Shown here in pieces: positions 21,389 through 33,440 of a DNA stretch of 64,000 nt (its first letter is position 1; each line of letters opens with the position of its first letter). This stretch comes from Oncomelania hupensis (lineage: Eukaryota; Mollusca; Gastropoda; Littorinimorpha; Pomatiopsidae): contig CM072513.1 of assembly GCA_036898135.1 (NCBI GenBank), positions 19,186,286-19,250,285 of the forward strand, given 5' to 3'. A program made the translations under genes and the position numbers. The notes under the pieces were generated by a model. The model saw nothing but the letters and a program-made list of their open reading frames with translations, was not told where the DNA came from and ran no database searches.

Positions 21389-22902
21389 CACAGGCGGCGG
21401 AAGCTGCTCAGGATTGGGGGGGGCACACACCTGGGAAAAGTCGAGGGTGGGGGTGGGGGTTACAGATTCAGCGAAGGCGCGAAGCGCCGAGCCTTCTAGG
21501 GGGGTCCGGGGGCATGCTCCCCCGGAATTTTTTTTTTTCAAGGATGCAAAATGGTGCAATCTGGTGCAATCTGAACCTTGAAAAAGCCATCTGTGATGGT
21601 CTGGGACTTTGAGCTTTTTGAACAATTGAACTGACAAACTCTGGGGTACAAAAATTATTCTCTGCCCCTCCCTTAAAAAAAACCACACACACATTTATTT
21701 ATCAGCAGAGATGTTTTGTATACTATTATTATTCACTACTTTTTGTTGATCGTTAACGGTATAAAGCTTTACCTTGTAGTTTATGAACATCACCGCCCTG
21801 CTTTCACTTGCTGCACTAGGTTCCTCGGCATTAGTATCATTTGTGAATTGTATCTTCTGGCAAAACAGTTCACTGCCTCTTTGAAGTCAATATCAACATC
21901 CCTGTGCACTTTCAGTAAAGCAAGTCCATTTAGTCTCTGTTGCCCCATTGTAGAGCGCAGGTAGTTTTTCAGGTTGCGCAACTGACTGTTTGAACGCTCA
22001 CACTCGGCAGTAGTGACAGGTAGGGTGCAAAGGTTCTAAAGCATGATGAACAGGTTGGGATTAAAAAAAAATCCCTGTCACAATGTTTCAGTGCTTCTGA
22101 TGCCGTGGATGGGATGATAGCTGTCGCATTCTCAGCAGCACTTCGCCATTTGCAAACCCACCGTTGGTATTCTACATCAAGGGTAGCGTTGTCTGGTAGG
22201 TCAGACTCCCACAACATTGCCAGCATCACCCCTTCTGGAACCTGCATGAAACCATCCTGGTTGTCTATTAAAGTGCTTGGCACCAGACATAGACCATCAA
22301 CTGCTAGACCAGCATTTTTGAACCTCGAGTCCAATTCGGTTGACAAGTGTTCCAAGAAAGGAATGGCAATGCTAATCTTGAAATATTCTTCTGGAGTGGC
22401 CGCAGGTTGGTTGTCACGGAGAGTCTGTCGGGTTGCTTGACGAGGAACAATAACACCAGTTGTCAAAGCATTTGCCATTTTGCTGACTTCTTCACTTGTA
22501 GTCGAGAAAATTGCTGATATTGAAAACGGTAGACTGTAAAAACTGACAGCAAATGAAAGTTTTCAAAACGCGACTGTGATGTGCACGATGTCGAAAACTG
22601 TCGGTCACGTTGATCTACGCTAAGGCTAACGATTATGACGCGTCGACAGGAAATGATGACGAAGGGACGAACTTCTCTTACTGATCAGAGGGTGATGATG
22701 ATGATTATGACGATTAACACTTGTATTGCTCGATTCCATTTGAAGAAAAAAAAAATCCTTTAATGCCCTGGCAAAAAAAAAAAAAAAAAAAAAAAAAAAA
22801 CACTACTCAGTATTGGAGGGGGCAATATATAAGGCTGCCCCCTCCAACATTTTTCTAGGGGGGGGCATGGCCCCCCTGCCCCCCCTGCTTCCGCCGCCTG
22901 TG
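21389..22902 (-). mobile_element. hAT-type DNA transposon remnant, 1.5 kb
   Basis: Terminal inverted repeats CACAGGCGGCGGAAGC (21389-21404) and its exact complement (22887-22902). Both are followed inward by G-rich tracts (C-rich on the right). The flanks share TAGCT (21384-21388, 22903-22907), a partial match to the 8-bp duplication hAT elements normally make. Subterminal GGGGGTCC and GGGGGCATGCTCCCCC palindromes (about 21499-21525), a second hairpin GGAGGGGGCA...TGCCCCCTCC (22815-22845) and a 28-bp A run (22773-22800) lie inside. It encodes only the C-terminal third of a transposase, so it is internally deleted. Confidence 0.8.
21783..22478 (-). pseudogene. hAT transposase C-terminal region, frameshifted
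   Basis: Transposase of the ZMYM/P52rIPK-like hAT group. The first frame (22478 down to about 22075) encodes an 'EYFKISIAIPFLEHL' helix and a 'LDSRF' motif, then a region with 'LPDNATLDVEYQRWVCKW'. A 9-A run at 22063-22071 shifts the frame, and an in-frame stop lies at 22036-22038. Beyond it the diagnostic dimerisation motif is clear: TLPVTTAECERSNSQLRNLK, then 'YLRSTMGQQRL' and 'ALLKVHRDVDID', to a stop at about 21783. The RNase H-like catalytic N-terminal part is missing. Normal length is about 500-700 residues; about 230 remain. Non-functional. Confidence 0.85.
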
Positions 22903-22907
22903 TAGCT

Positions 22908-23211
22908 AGATAGACAGATGCGGCACCAGCTTTAAATCAAGCAGGAAACTCTCGCGACTATGAATTATCTAATACTGGAATAGACAAGAAGTTTTCATAT
23001 TCTCCTGGTAATCATCATACAGCCATACACGGATGAGATAAGGTGCGCAGGTGGGGCGTAGAGGGTAGGGAGGGAGGAGGGGATTTTGCAATATCACTGG
23101 CTGACGAGGTTGCAAATTACGGCGCTTATACAACTGTCGCACATAGAATTCATTTTCCCTGCTATCAGTCATAGAACTTTCAAAGAGTCAAGAAGCCATG
23201 ACGACGACAAC

Positions 23212-23257
<46 letters not shown>

Positions 23258-24048
23258 TTGACGATGACTGTGATGACTGTTGTGGTAGTGGGGAGGATGC
23301 CTATTTGTAAGGCGTATATTTCCCATTGTAACTGACCGAATTGGACATTATCAACGATAAAAGCTGAATAAAATACAATCCAGAATATATTACTGAATGA
23401 TCTAATACAGATTCATTTTCAATCTTATTAAGTCATAGGGCACACTGTTTAAGCGTTAGAAAGGTTTATATTAGGTGAGAGCTATTTTACATCATAAATT
23501 GATGACCAAAGATGAAAGGTGGTTAAATTAATCTGAAAACCCCCAACACCTGAGACGTTTATTTAATACAGAATTTTATTGCATTTTGTTGTTAATGCTA
23601 GCACATTACATTTAGAGTAAGAAAGGCGTGAATATGCATTGCCGATTGGTGAGAGCGAGATTTGACAGTAGAAATGACGCCATACACCACGGTCCGTGAT
23701 GTGAACTGATAACAAAAGTGACATAACTGGTAACTGACACGGCCACGACTTCATCGTCCTAGGTTCACGTAAAGCTGTTGACTAACGCACTAAAAGTACT
23801 ACCAACGATGTCTCCTTCGACAAAGACTATCACCAACTTCACCAACGACTATCTGCCTTTCAATGTCGTTATGAAGTTATAAACAAATTATGTCTCGCCC
23901 CTATATTGATACTTAATACTTCAACTGTTACTTCAACATTGTTGTCGGCTGTATCCCAAAATGTGTTTTAATTTAAACGTTACACTCTCACAATGGACTG
24001 TAAATTGTATTTTATTTTAAATACACTATTCTCATTTTCTACTGGTGC

Positions 24049-24049
<1 letters not shown>
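22908..24049. other. unassigned DNA with (GAT)n at 23208-23258
   Basis: A GAT trinucleotide tract of about 50 bp (23208-23258) makes an Asp-rich frame, an artefact. The rest shows no recognised element. Confidence 0.5.
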
Positions 24050-25063
<1,014 letters not shown>

Positions 25064-25071
25064 ATGGAGAT

Positions 25072-25128
25072 TTTTTTTTCGCATTATTTAAATTAACGTC
25101 CCCGGACACAGAGCGTATAGGGGACAAT
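25072..25128 (-). mobile_element. micro-retroposon M2, 57 bp
   Basis: Flanked by an 8-bp duplication ATGGAGAT (25064-25071, 25129-25136). Sense (minus) strand: ATT, stem GTCCCC, a 16-nt loop, stem GGGGAC, GTTAATTTAAATAATGCG and a run of A. Same core and same 5' boundary as M1 and M3. Confidence 0.75.
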
Positions 25129-25149
25129 ATGGAGATAGATAGCTAATCT

Positions 25150-25210
25150 AGGGTTATAGGGTACAGCGGACTGTTAAGAGCCGAATCAGAACCCCTCAAA
25201 ACCATTCAAT
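25150..25210 (-). mobile_element. element A fragment (tail-proximal)
   Basis: 'GGTACAGCGGACTGTTAAGAGCC' type sequence matches the tail-proximal part of element A copy 3 ('CCAGCGGACTGCAAAGAGCC'). Diverged and lacking the repeat tail. Confidence 0.5.
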
Positions 25211-25689
25211 ATCAGACTAAACCGTTAACACATTCAAATAATATTATTATTTAAAACATTTTTTGTTTTACTTTACTGCTGAATTTTCACCAATCACACA
25301 AACAAAATTACACGACTTGTATGCGATAAAACAAACCAACATAACGTAGAAATGTAAACAAGTTTTGACCATTGCAAACTTTAAAACATCTCTTTAAAAG
25401 GTACCGAACCAAATTATTTGTCTCTCCTCAGCCAGATCACAGGAACTTCATACATAAAATGGCGGACATAAAAGGGTTTGTCATAATTATGCAAAGCATC
25501 ATGGTTGTTCATCTCCTTTCAAAAGGAAGCTATGGGTGACATAAATATGTCCAATACGAAGGCGGGCCAAAACTGTTTCTTCTTTGCGAGGGGACGCAAA
25601 GTTAGACTAAAAGACAGACAAATCTGGAGGAATCTTTTTTTTTTTTTTTTTTTTTAAATTTGATAAGGCCATTTGTTCTGCCAGAGCCG
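25211..25689. other. unassigned AT-rich DNA with poly-T at 25637-25656
   Basis: No recognised element. The poly-T run would be a poly-A tail on the minus strand if it belongs to the LINE remnant next to it. Confidence 0.45.
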
Positions 25690-26187
25690 TTTACAATATG
25701 AGCCAGTCATACAACGCAGCTGAGGGTACGGAAAATCTTTGAAGGAAATTCAAGATGAAGAGCTTCTTTTGCTGATTTGTCCACTGCAATATTGCCCATG
25801 TGACTAAGCACCCACATAACACATATCGCTTTAACTTCATACACAAGTTGTATTTTGAGATGATGAATCTCCGCTAAAAATGGGTGCGATATCTTTTCTT
25901 TTTTGGGGAATGAGAACGAAGTGCGATAGATATGATTAAAAATGAAGATGGTTTGGACTGATAAACCTGCTTCAGAGCCACATGAATTACCTTGAGCTCA
26001 GCTGTATTAACAGAACAAAAATCAGAAATATGCTGTTGCAAAGGCTGGTCAAGGTGTAGCCCAGAGACCGATGCAGCAGCAACTACGTCTCCGTTCTTCG
26101 ATTCCTCCGTAAAAACTTTACCATATCCTTTATACAATGAATATTGTTCCAAGTAAAGTTCCTTATAAACAGTTTGGGAAGTGTCGT
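25690..26187 (-). pseudogene. LINE RNase H domain remnant (I-like clade)
   Basis: The minus strand from 26187 encodes YLEQYSLYKGYGKVFTEESK, in which 'FTEESKNGD' occupies the place of the first catalytic 'TDGSK-G' block. 'NTAELKVIHVAL' follows (the second catalytic Glu in TAEL), then after a frame break the terminal block 'VMWVLSHMGNIAVDKSAKEAL' with the conserved His and the last Asp. The first Asp is replaced by Glu and the third catalytic block is lost in the broken part, so it is inactive. RNase H domains C-terminal to RT are typical of I-superfamily LINEs. The upstream side is cut by the tRNA-like repeat at 26255-26607. Confidence 0.7.
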
Positions 26188-26254
26188 TCTTTCTAAAGGT
26201 AAGAGTGGGGTGATGGTGGGGATGTGGCGGGTCAAGGGGAAGACCTCGTAAAGA

Positions 26255-26355
26255 GTCATTACAGACAATCTTTTACTTCGGGGAAACAGCCCCCGCCAGT
26301 CGGGAATCGAACCATGTCGCTCGCCCATCTGACTACCGGCCACATTATTCGCTGA
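26255..26355 (-). mobile_element. tRNA-derived SINE head
   Basis: On the minus strand a GTGGGAGCTCAGCGAA stretch (A-box-like, about 26350-26365) is followed by GGTTCGATTCCCG (B box, complement at about 26301-26313). The A box is imperfect. The head is the starting point of the 65-bp array next to it. Confidence 0.5.
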
Positions 26356-26607
26356 GCTCCCACGCCACCCTTGTCCTGAAGTGAGAAATAGGGTTGACGA
26401 GGTTCCACCCTATTCGATGAGCACCCACGCCACCCTTGTTCTGAAGTGAGAAATAGGGTTGACGAGGTTCCACCCTATTCGATGAGCACCCACGCCACCC
26501 TTGTCCTGAAGTGAGAAATAGGGTTGACGAGGTTCCACCCTATTCGCTGAGCTCCCAACGCCACCCTTGTTCTGAAGTGAGAAATAGGGTTGACGAGGTT
26601 CCTTTAC
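26348..26607 (+). repeat. 65-bp tandem array, 4 copies
   Basis: Unit of 65 bp beginning GAGCACCCACGCCACCCTTG. Copies alternate between GATGAGCACCC and GCTGAGCTCCC forms. The first unit overlaps the A-box half of the tRNA-like head at 26255-26355, so each unit carries an A-box-like segment. Confidence 0.85.
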
Positions 26608-26924
26608 CTGGTGTCAACTGTGTGTTGGGTCATTTGTGACAACCTCCTCCGTAACGCCGGCGAGGATCCAACATTATATCATCGCGGGCTTGTTTGTCGG
26701 ACATTCGTCGAACAAAGCGCGAAAAGTGACCTCGCCGACCACCTGACACCACCACATAATCGTCTGACCACTTACCTCATACAGACTAACAGAGGGACTT
26801 GGCTTCTTCTGCCCACTATATGATATAAATACTTCAACGCAGTGTTTAGGATGACCCTTTGTTAGAACACGAACACACACACACACACATACACACGCAA
26901 CACGCACACACACACACAAACACA

Positions 26925-26969
26925 CGCTGGTAAAACGATCATCTGTGATGCCTCAACGACTTTCGATTT
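26925..26969 (+). mobile_element. LINE-1 3' fragment
   Basis: CGCTGGTAAAACGATCATCTG and the following about 25 bases match the 3' untranslated end seen at 56870-56920, without the GGATA tail. Preceded by a (CA)n tract (26872-26920). Confidence 0.6.
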
Positions 26970-28007
26970 AGCTGTAGTCCACACTCAAAAATGGTCCATT
27001 TCGAAAGATACGCTCCACACTCGAAAAGGGTCCATGTCTCGAAAGACCCGCTGGTTTAGCCAAAGATATATACATACGACTTAAACTGCACGCGCGTGCG
27101 CGCCTGTTTGTGTGTGTGTGTTTAATTAGAGCTGGGGTGGGATCTTTTTAAATTTAAAAAAATCTCATTAATATTAATAATTAAAGATAGTCCTGATAAC
27201 AAAGGTTAAAATATTGTCTTAAGTTCCTAAAAACTGCGCTGACTGGAATATTCTTAGAACAATTTCATTTTCACTTTCAGATAAGCATTTTTGCCTCCAC
27301 AAGAAATAGTCATTCAAATCTTATTGTCTCTGCAATATACAGATGGAAATATCTTTTTTTTTTTGGTCTTTTTTTTGTTTTTAGTTTGCTTAATTTCAAC
27401 GAACTTCCGCTTGCAAGAATTAGACAAAAAAGCGATACAACTGTAGGGCATGTTTCTTGAAAACCTGTCGCATATTTTACATTTCCGTGAAAACTTGAGT
27501 ACTGATAAATGGGGGGAAAAAAAACCCAGAGGACTGCTAGCATTCAAAAGTTTAAAATAATGAGAAACAAATGGTTACATAACAGTCAAAGACTGCTAAT
27601 GCTGACAAAGACAAGACAAACCGACAACAGTGTAAAATGCTGGTGCTCAGCTCTTCTTCAGCCGTACACAACAGTCAAGAGACAACAAAACACTTCCCAA
27701 CAGATATCATTTCTTTCTTTGATGGAGTTGTGTGTGTGTGGGGGGGGGGGGGGGAGAAGTATTGTTTTTGTAAGTCGAGGAACAGGCGAAGATGTAACGA
27801 CGAACGAGTGAAGCGATCATGACGATAAATAACTCGAGCTGCCCAGAGTGCCAACTTGCTACAGGCTGAGCAAAGTTTTAGACCACGGCATCCAGTAAAA
27901 GTAAGGAGAGCAAGATGAGTTGGATGAAGCGTGACCATTGAAGTTTAACATATACACTCACCAATGGTAGAGCGCCAAATTGGGTCTACTTCACGAAATG
28001 ATAGGAC

Positions 28008-28008
<1 letters not shown>
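26970..28008. other. unassigned DNA with poly-G at 27738-27752
   Basis: No recognised element. Short overlapping frames near 27310-27940 are AT- or G-run-driven. Confidence 0.5.

Positions 28009-28079
<71 letters not shown>
28009..28079. repeat. (AAT)n microsatellite, about 23 units
   Basis: A pure AAT tract directly abutting the 3' end of SINE-2b, consistent with being its tail. Confidence 0.95.
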
Positions 28080-28080
<1 letters not shown>

Positions 28081-28506
28081 AGTAGACTTCTATAGCGTGA
28101 TACTCCAACAATAATAATAATAATACAGGATGCTATACACGCGCCTTTCCCCAAATCAATCGGGCTCAAAGAGCGGCGATCTATAGCAACATACACGCTA
28201 ACCTGTCTTATCCACCCTCACACACACACCAAATACACACCAATCACTCAAACAGGTGGTGTAAAGGCAGGGAGATCAACATTGGAAGACGGAAAAAAAC
28301 TCGATTTTTTATTTTTGAAATGTGTATATTGACTGCGTCCTGTACCATTATTGAAGGGAGGGAGGAAACCGGAGTGCCCGGAGAAAACCCTCGGTGACCT
28401 CAATAGTCTCATACCTAAGTCACATACGTTCGCCCCTTGCGGGAATCGAACCCCCGACCTTCGGCATAGGAAACCGGCGACTTATCCACTGCGCCACGAT
28501 GCCACC
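28080..28506 (-). mobile_element. SINE-2 copy b, tRNA-derived
   Basis: The minus-strand head has A box TGGCGCAGTGGA (complement 28485-28496) and B box GGGGTTCGATTCCC (complement 28441-28454). The body contains the 'GAGGTCACCGAGGGTTTTCTC' block shared with SINE-2a. The 3' part reads GCTCTTTGAGCCCGATTGAT, then GGAAAGGCGCG, then a short (ATT)n and a second 'GAGTATCACGCTATAGAAG' end. This double end suggests a shorter SINE tail inserted in, or duplicated beside, the main tail. Confidence 0.85.
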
Positions 28507-30183
28507 CCATGGCTACGAGGCCACTAGCATGGGCTCGCCACGCTTTACAATGCACACACAAAAAACAACAACAACAAAAAAAAGCAATAGTATTAAAACA
28601 AAATAAAATATGTAAAACAAAAACATGCCTAGTAAAAACTGCTAAACCAGAAGTATGTACAGTTATTAACAGTACACACACAGCCACACACACACACAGA
28701 CGCACGAGCGCCTGTCCAAAGTACATGTCCACAATAAAAACATGCATTATAACATCATTTAACAAAAACAATACAACTAATAACATTACGCACCTACTAA
28801 ACAAAAACATAAGATTGTAAAACATTTCTTAAAAACAGTAAAATACAATGAAAAGACATGAATAACAAAATTAAAAGGACTAGACTCAACTACAACAGCT
28901 AAATTTTACTAAACTAGTAGTATAGAAGAACTTGTAAAGACACTGGAAAATACAGTTATATAAAATTGATAGATGACCTAAAACACTAACACAAGTATTC
29001 ACCGCAAGGTAGCAGTTTAAAACTGGGCAGTTTTTGTTGTAAAGCATTTTAAAACCAGGTTCCCGCTTCTTTCTTGCGTCATATATCTGCTAGCGCCTTG
29101 AACATACACTTTAGTGGACACCGGCGTTATACAAGTTTTCTTCCATCCCTGGTACAAGGACTACCTTAGGGGTATTAAAGCGACCAGTATCACGTGGACA
29201 CCCGCTGACTAAGCCATTCACATGTCCTTGACGACTTCGTACCGTCTACATGACCATCACTTTAGCTTTGGAATGCCAAGGACACGGGACGCTGTTTCAA
29301 CAGTGGACAATATTATGAAATTAACGTGAACATTATCCTCCCTCACCCCTTCTCCCAGTTTCTAAGGCTGAATGGATAAGGGGCGTGTCGTCAACCGCCA
29401 CTGTTTTGTCAGACCGGAAATTCCGGCATGACCATTCTCATTCATATTCTTTTGATTATCAGTTCAAGTTCAAATACATTGGGTAATATTATTTATTGAT
29501 GTTGTAACATTTGGAGCCCTGTCAAAAGTTGGAGATGATTATGAAATAACTTACGCCAAGACCCCCCCTTGCCATCTCCCTCTGTCCGTCACGCAATTAA
29601 CCAGCTCCAGTGGGCAAAGGCGATATTCTTCTAAATGTTTGTCTTTAATGTCCGAGTAACCACTGGCTATTTCATGTCACTTAAACATAACATTACTTCT
29701 ATCATCTTTTAAATTCATTCAGCTGACCTCTTCGTCATCTACTTTTGATCTTGCGAGTGGCGGGAAAACGTTATAAAATAACGGAAGAACTTGTAGCATC
29801 CTACTTGTCAAGGTCGAGTAGGCACGTACCTTCTCTGATGAAAAAATAGCAACTTGCTATTGTTATATACACCACACCCGAGTGCTCGCTTGTCTGGCTG
29901 TGCGAAGGCCCAGTCTCTATTTCACTTTAGTATACTTTGATATATATCGCCTTTTCGTCTTATTCATTTCTTTATTGTTGAACCCGTTTAACTCGTCTTC
30001 CAGCGTGCAATGAAACTATATCAGTATATGTGCTTCCTGTATCTGTATGTTACATTTTTAACATCCAGAGGATTTAGCCTAAACGCAACGGATAATCCTA
30101 CTTTCCAAATAATCCTTAGTATTTCAAGCGAGTTCAAGTTTCGAGGGGGGAGGGTAGGAGGGGGGCACGCGCGTTACAAAAGC

Positions 30184-30185
<2 letters not shown>
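28507..30185. other. unassigned AT-rich DNA
   Basis: 28530-28800 is A/C-rich with ACAAAA runs and short CA tracts. A frame starting at 30010 opens with a signal-peptide-like segment (see findings) but runs into the trinucleotide repeat. Nothing else recognised. Confidence 0.45.
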
Positions 30186-30240
<55 letters not shown>

Positions 30241-30345
30241 GTAATAATAATAATAATAATAGAAGAAGAAGAAGAAGAAGAAGAAGAAGAAGAAGAAGAA
30301 GAAGAAGAAGAAGAAGAAAAAGAAGAAGAAGAAGAAGAAGAAGAA
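30186..30345. repeat. (AAT)n then (GAA)n compound microsatellite
   Basis: About 77 bp of AAT units switch abruptly at about 30262 to GAA units running to 30345. Confidence 0.95.
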
Positions 30346-30359
30346 TAGTAATAGTAAGT

Positions 30360-30954
30360 TATTCATTGCTTACAGGGTCCAGCGGACTGCAAAGAGCCAA
30401 ATCAGGACCACAAAATCAAGACCACAACTTCGCTGAAAGAGGACTCACCCCAGATCCGCATAAAAGATCTGCCGAAACAACCCTAGTGGTAACACTGAAT
30501 GCACTCCACCACTCGGTCACTTTACAATAAAGACATCCCACGCAGGGGACGCTGAGGCCATACTCCAATCCATCGAACCTCGGTTTACAAAAACAAAATA
30601 GAATATAAACATCATTATAAAATATCTACAAAACATATACATATAAAATGCCTACATTGCCAAATAATAACATCATAGGAAGCCCCAGTGACCATTTGGC
30701 AGAAAGCGTCCAATATTCCCAAGCTGATCCAACAGACCTCTCACACAAATGAGGAGTTTTGTCCCGGAAGAGTTTTCAAGAAAAAAGATAGGTGACTAGT
30801 CTAGCGAAGAAGAAGATAGTATAGTAGATTGATAGAACAGAATAGGAATGAGAAAGAACAAAGGAGAAAGACAGCGACAGTGGGAATTTAAAGCACTAAA
30901 TTTCCAGAAAGTGGGAATACTATTTATACTGAAACCCCCGGCACCCCACAGGGG
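30360..30954 (-). mobile_element. element A copy 3
   Basis: Full-length, colinear with copy 1 apart from a diverged tail-proximal region with an extra 'CACAAAATCAAGACC' segment. Six-bp flanking repeat GTAAGT (30354-30359, 30955-30960). Confidence 0.75.
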
Positions 30955-30964
30955 GTAAGTGGGT

Positions 30965-32428
30965 GGGTAAAAGATGGCTCACCCTTGATCCGTATAAAAG
31001 ATCTGATGGAACAACCCTAGTGGTAACACTGAGGGCACTCCACCAGCCGGTCTCTTTTTAATAAAGGCATCCCACTCTCATATATCGAACCCCAGTTTAC
31101 AAAAACAAAATAAAATAAAATCATTATAAAATATCAACAAAACATATATAGAAAATGCCTACATTGCTAATTATTAATATCACAGGAAGCCCCAGAGACC
31201 ATTGGCAGAAAGCATCCAATATTGGGTCTTCTACTACTAGTGCAGTCCTCCACAACAGCGACTTCGGGAACTGGTTTAGAACAACAATCGGTGTGCGTCA
31301 ACATCTTCCTAGTGCGCTTCATGTCAGATGCCCTTGCAGATCACGAAGGCACAGTCAGCATAGGGGGTAGAGCAATCTCCAACCTCCGTTTTGCGGACGA
31401 CATTAATGTATTGGCTGGAGAGGAACAAGAACTTAAACAGCTGTTACAGAGGCTAGACACCACCTCCAGAGCCTACGGAATTCAATAAATGCAGAGAAGA
31501 CAAAAATGATGACCAACAACACCAATAGCATCAACTTGGACATCAAAGTCCAAAGCCAATCCTTCAACACAGTGCATAGCTTAAATTATTTAGGAGTCAT
31601 GGCATCAGACAATGGGTCCGGACAGGAAGTCCTCTCCAGGATCGCACAAACAACTGCTACTCTGACAAGGTTGAAGCCCATTTAGAAAGACGGGATCATT
31701 AGTCTACATTCCAAGGTAAGACTGCTGCGCTCACTTGTCATCTCCATCTTCCTATACGCTTGCGAAACATGGACCTTCACAGCAGACCTACAACGAAGTA
31801 TACAAGGAACGGAGATGAGATGCTACAGAAGACTTCTGGGCATTTCCTATACCCAGCATATCGCCAACAACGAAGTCCGTACACAAGCCATTGGACAACA
31901 CGATGACATGCTCACAGTGGTGAAGAAACGGAAATTCCGAGGCTACGGCCACGTCACCAGAGCATTAGGCCTTGCAAAGACCATCCTGCAAAGCACGGTG
32001 AAAGAAGGGAGAAGAAGAGGGAGTTAGGAAAAGAGGGGGGAGGAGAACATTCGAAAATGGACTGGCTTGACACTTGAGCGAAGCCATGAGTGTTGCCGAG
32101 AACAAAAAAAGATGGAGCCCGCTGGTTAAACGATCCTCTATGGTGCCCCAACGACCTTCGAGTTATGAGATAGGATAGAACAGGATGGTCAAATATTCCC
32201 AAGCTGACCCAACAGACCTCATACACAAAGGAGGAGTTTTGGAAGAGTTTTCAAGAAAAATGGTAGGTGACTGATCTAGCGAAGAAGATACTATAGTAGA
32301 GTGATAGAACAGAGTAGGAATGAGAAAGAACAACGGAGAAAGAAGCGACAGTGGGAATTTGAAAGCACAAAATTTCCAGAAAGTGGGGATACTATTTTTA
32401 CAGAAATCCCCGGAACCCAAGGAGGGTG
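30965..32428 (-). mobile_element. element A copy 4, split by LINE-1b
   Basis: Left part 30972-31217 and right part 32192-32428 match consecutive segments of element A. The break falls in CCAATATTCCCAAGC, with AATATT repeated on both sides of the inserted LINE-1. Lies directly behind copy 3 in the same orientation. Confidence 0.75.
31224..32191 (+). pseudogene. LINE-1 copy b, RT 3' half, inserted in element A
   Basis: Reads through 'SAVLHNSDFGNWFRTTIGVRQ', RAISNLRFADDINVLAGEEQ (catalytic FADD), 'SRIAQTTATLTRLKP', 'FLYACETW', 'MRCYRRLLGISYTQHIANNE', 'VVKKRKFRGYGHVTRALGLA' and an Arg-rich end, with several frame breaks, and finishes in a degenerate (GGATA)n tail. Six-bp flanking repeat AATATT (31218-31223, 32192-32197). 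Dead copy. It shows LINE-1 was active after element A copy 4 inserted. Confidence 0.85.
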
Positions 32429-32485
32429 TTAATAATAATATTATTAGTTCCGTCTTGTAATCGCGATTTGCTTATACAACACATG

Positions 32486-32606
32486 TTTGAGAGATGTGTG
32501 TTTGTTGTATATGTAGGAGTGTCTGTAACATGTGAGTGTATGTTGGTTACAGATCGCCGCGCTTTGAGTTTGGTTTAGGAATAATGCGCGTATTACATCC
32601 AATATT
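32486..32606 (+). mobile_element. SINE-2 3' fragment
   Basis: 'GTGTATGTTGGTTACAGATC', GCCGCGCTTTGAG and AATGCGCGTATTACATCC match, in order, the SINE-2b 3' end on the minus strand (28130-28200). The head is absent. Confidence 0.65.
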
Positions 32607-32929
32607 ATTTATAGTATTGAAACAAAGAGGCCTTTGGTATGGTGGATGAATGAACACGCAAAGCAAGGCCAGTCAGCTAGTTATCTGTGAACACTCATAT
32701 AAATAGAACAACACAGATTTAAACCAGAACAAACAGAAATTCTGCATACAGAAGAAAAAAAGATAGACAAAGAAGCTATTGAAAAAAAAATCAAAACCAT
32801 CCATCCTTCAATAGAGATCAGTAGGTGGAACTAATTATCAGCAATATTATGATTCCATCGTGAACACAGCTCACCAACATTTGGGCAGCTCAGCTACAAC
32901 ATTTTGATTTTGATTTTTGACACTTCATT

Positions 32930-33115
32930 GTCCCGTTTTATTGGAGTTGAACCAACGACCTTCAGTACAGGAAACCAGCGACATTTAGTACAGGAAACCA
33001 GAAACATTCAGTGCAGGAAGTCAGCGACCATCAGTACAGGAAACCAGTGACAGGAAACTAGCGATCTTCCGTACAGAAAAACCAGCTCACCTATCAACTG
33101 AGGTCACCCCAGGCT
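32930..33115 (-). repeat. tRNA-like SINE head with expanded 25-bp internal repeat
   Basis: On the minus strand a D-arm-like CCTCAGTTGATAGGTGAGC (from about 33108) is followed by about six degenerate units of 'GTTTCCTGTACTGAAGGTCGC' type, then a B-box-like GGTTCAACTCC (32943-32953). The units correspond to the anticodon-arm to variable-region segment of SINE-2b ('GGTTTCCTATGCCGAAGGTCG'). Confidence 0.55.
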
Positions 33116-33386
33116 AACAAGAGACCCTTATTGTTCCTGAGTTGATATCCAAAATAAGACGCTACGCAAGGCTAGCATGAGGCAAGGACCGACTTAGCAG
33201 CTCGCTACAATAGGTATTATCTCCCGCACAACTGTCGCTGAATGTTGGTAGTCGTAGGTGTAATTATCTCCCTTCACCCTTTGTTTACAAACCAACACCT
33301 ACGTTTAGGGCGGAACAGTGACAGGTTTATCTGCCGTTGAACTCCAAGTGTTCGCTCCTTGTCCTGCACAATAGTCAATATTGTAG

Positions 33387-33387
<1 letters not shown>

Positions 33388-33440
<53 letters not shown>
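33388..33440. repeat. (CTA)n microsatellite
   Basis: A pure CTA tract of about 50 bp. Confidence 0.95.

Noticed and set aside
21969..22478. Host gene encoding a 169-residue protein
   Set aside because: It is the C-terminal part of a hAT transposase inside matching terminal inverted repeats, broken by a shift and a stop.
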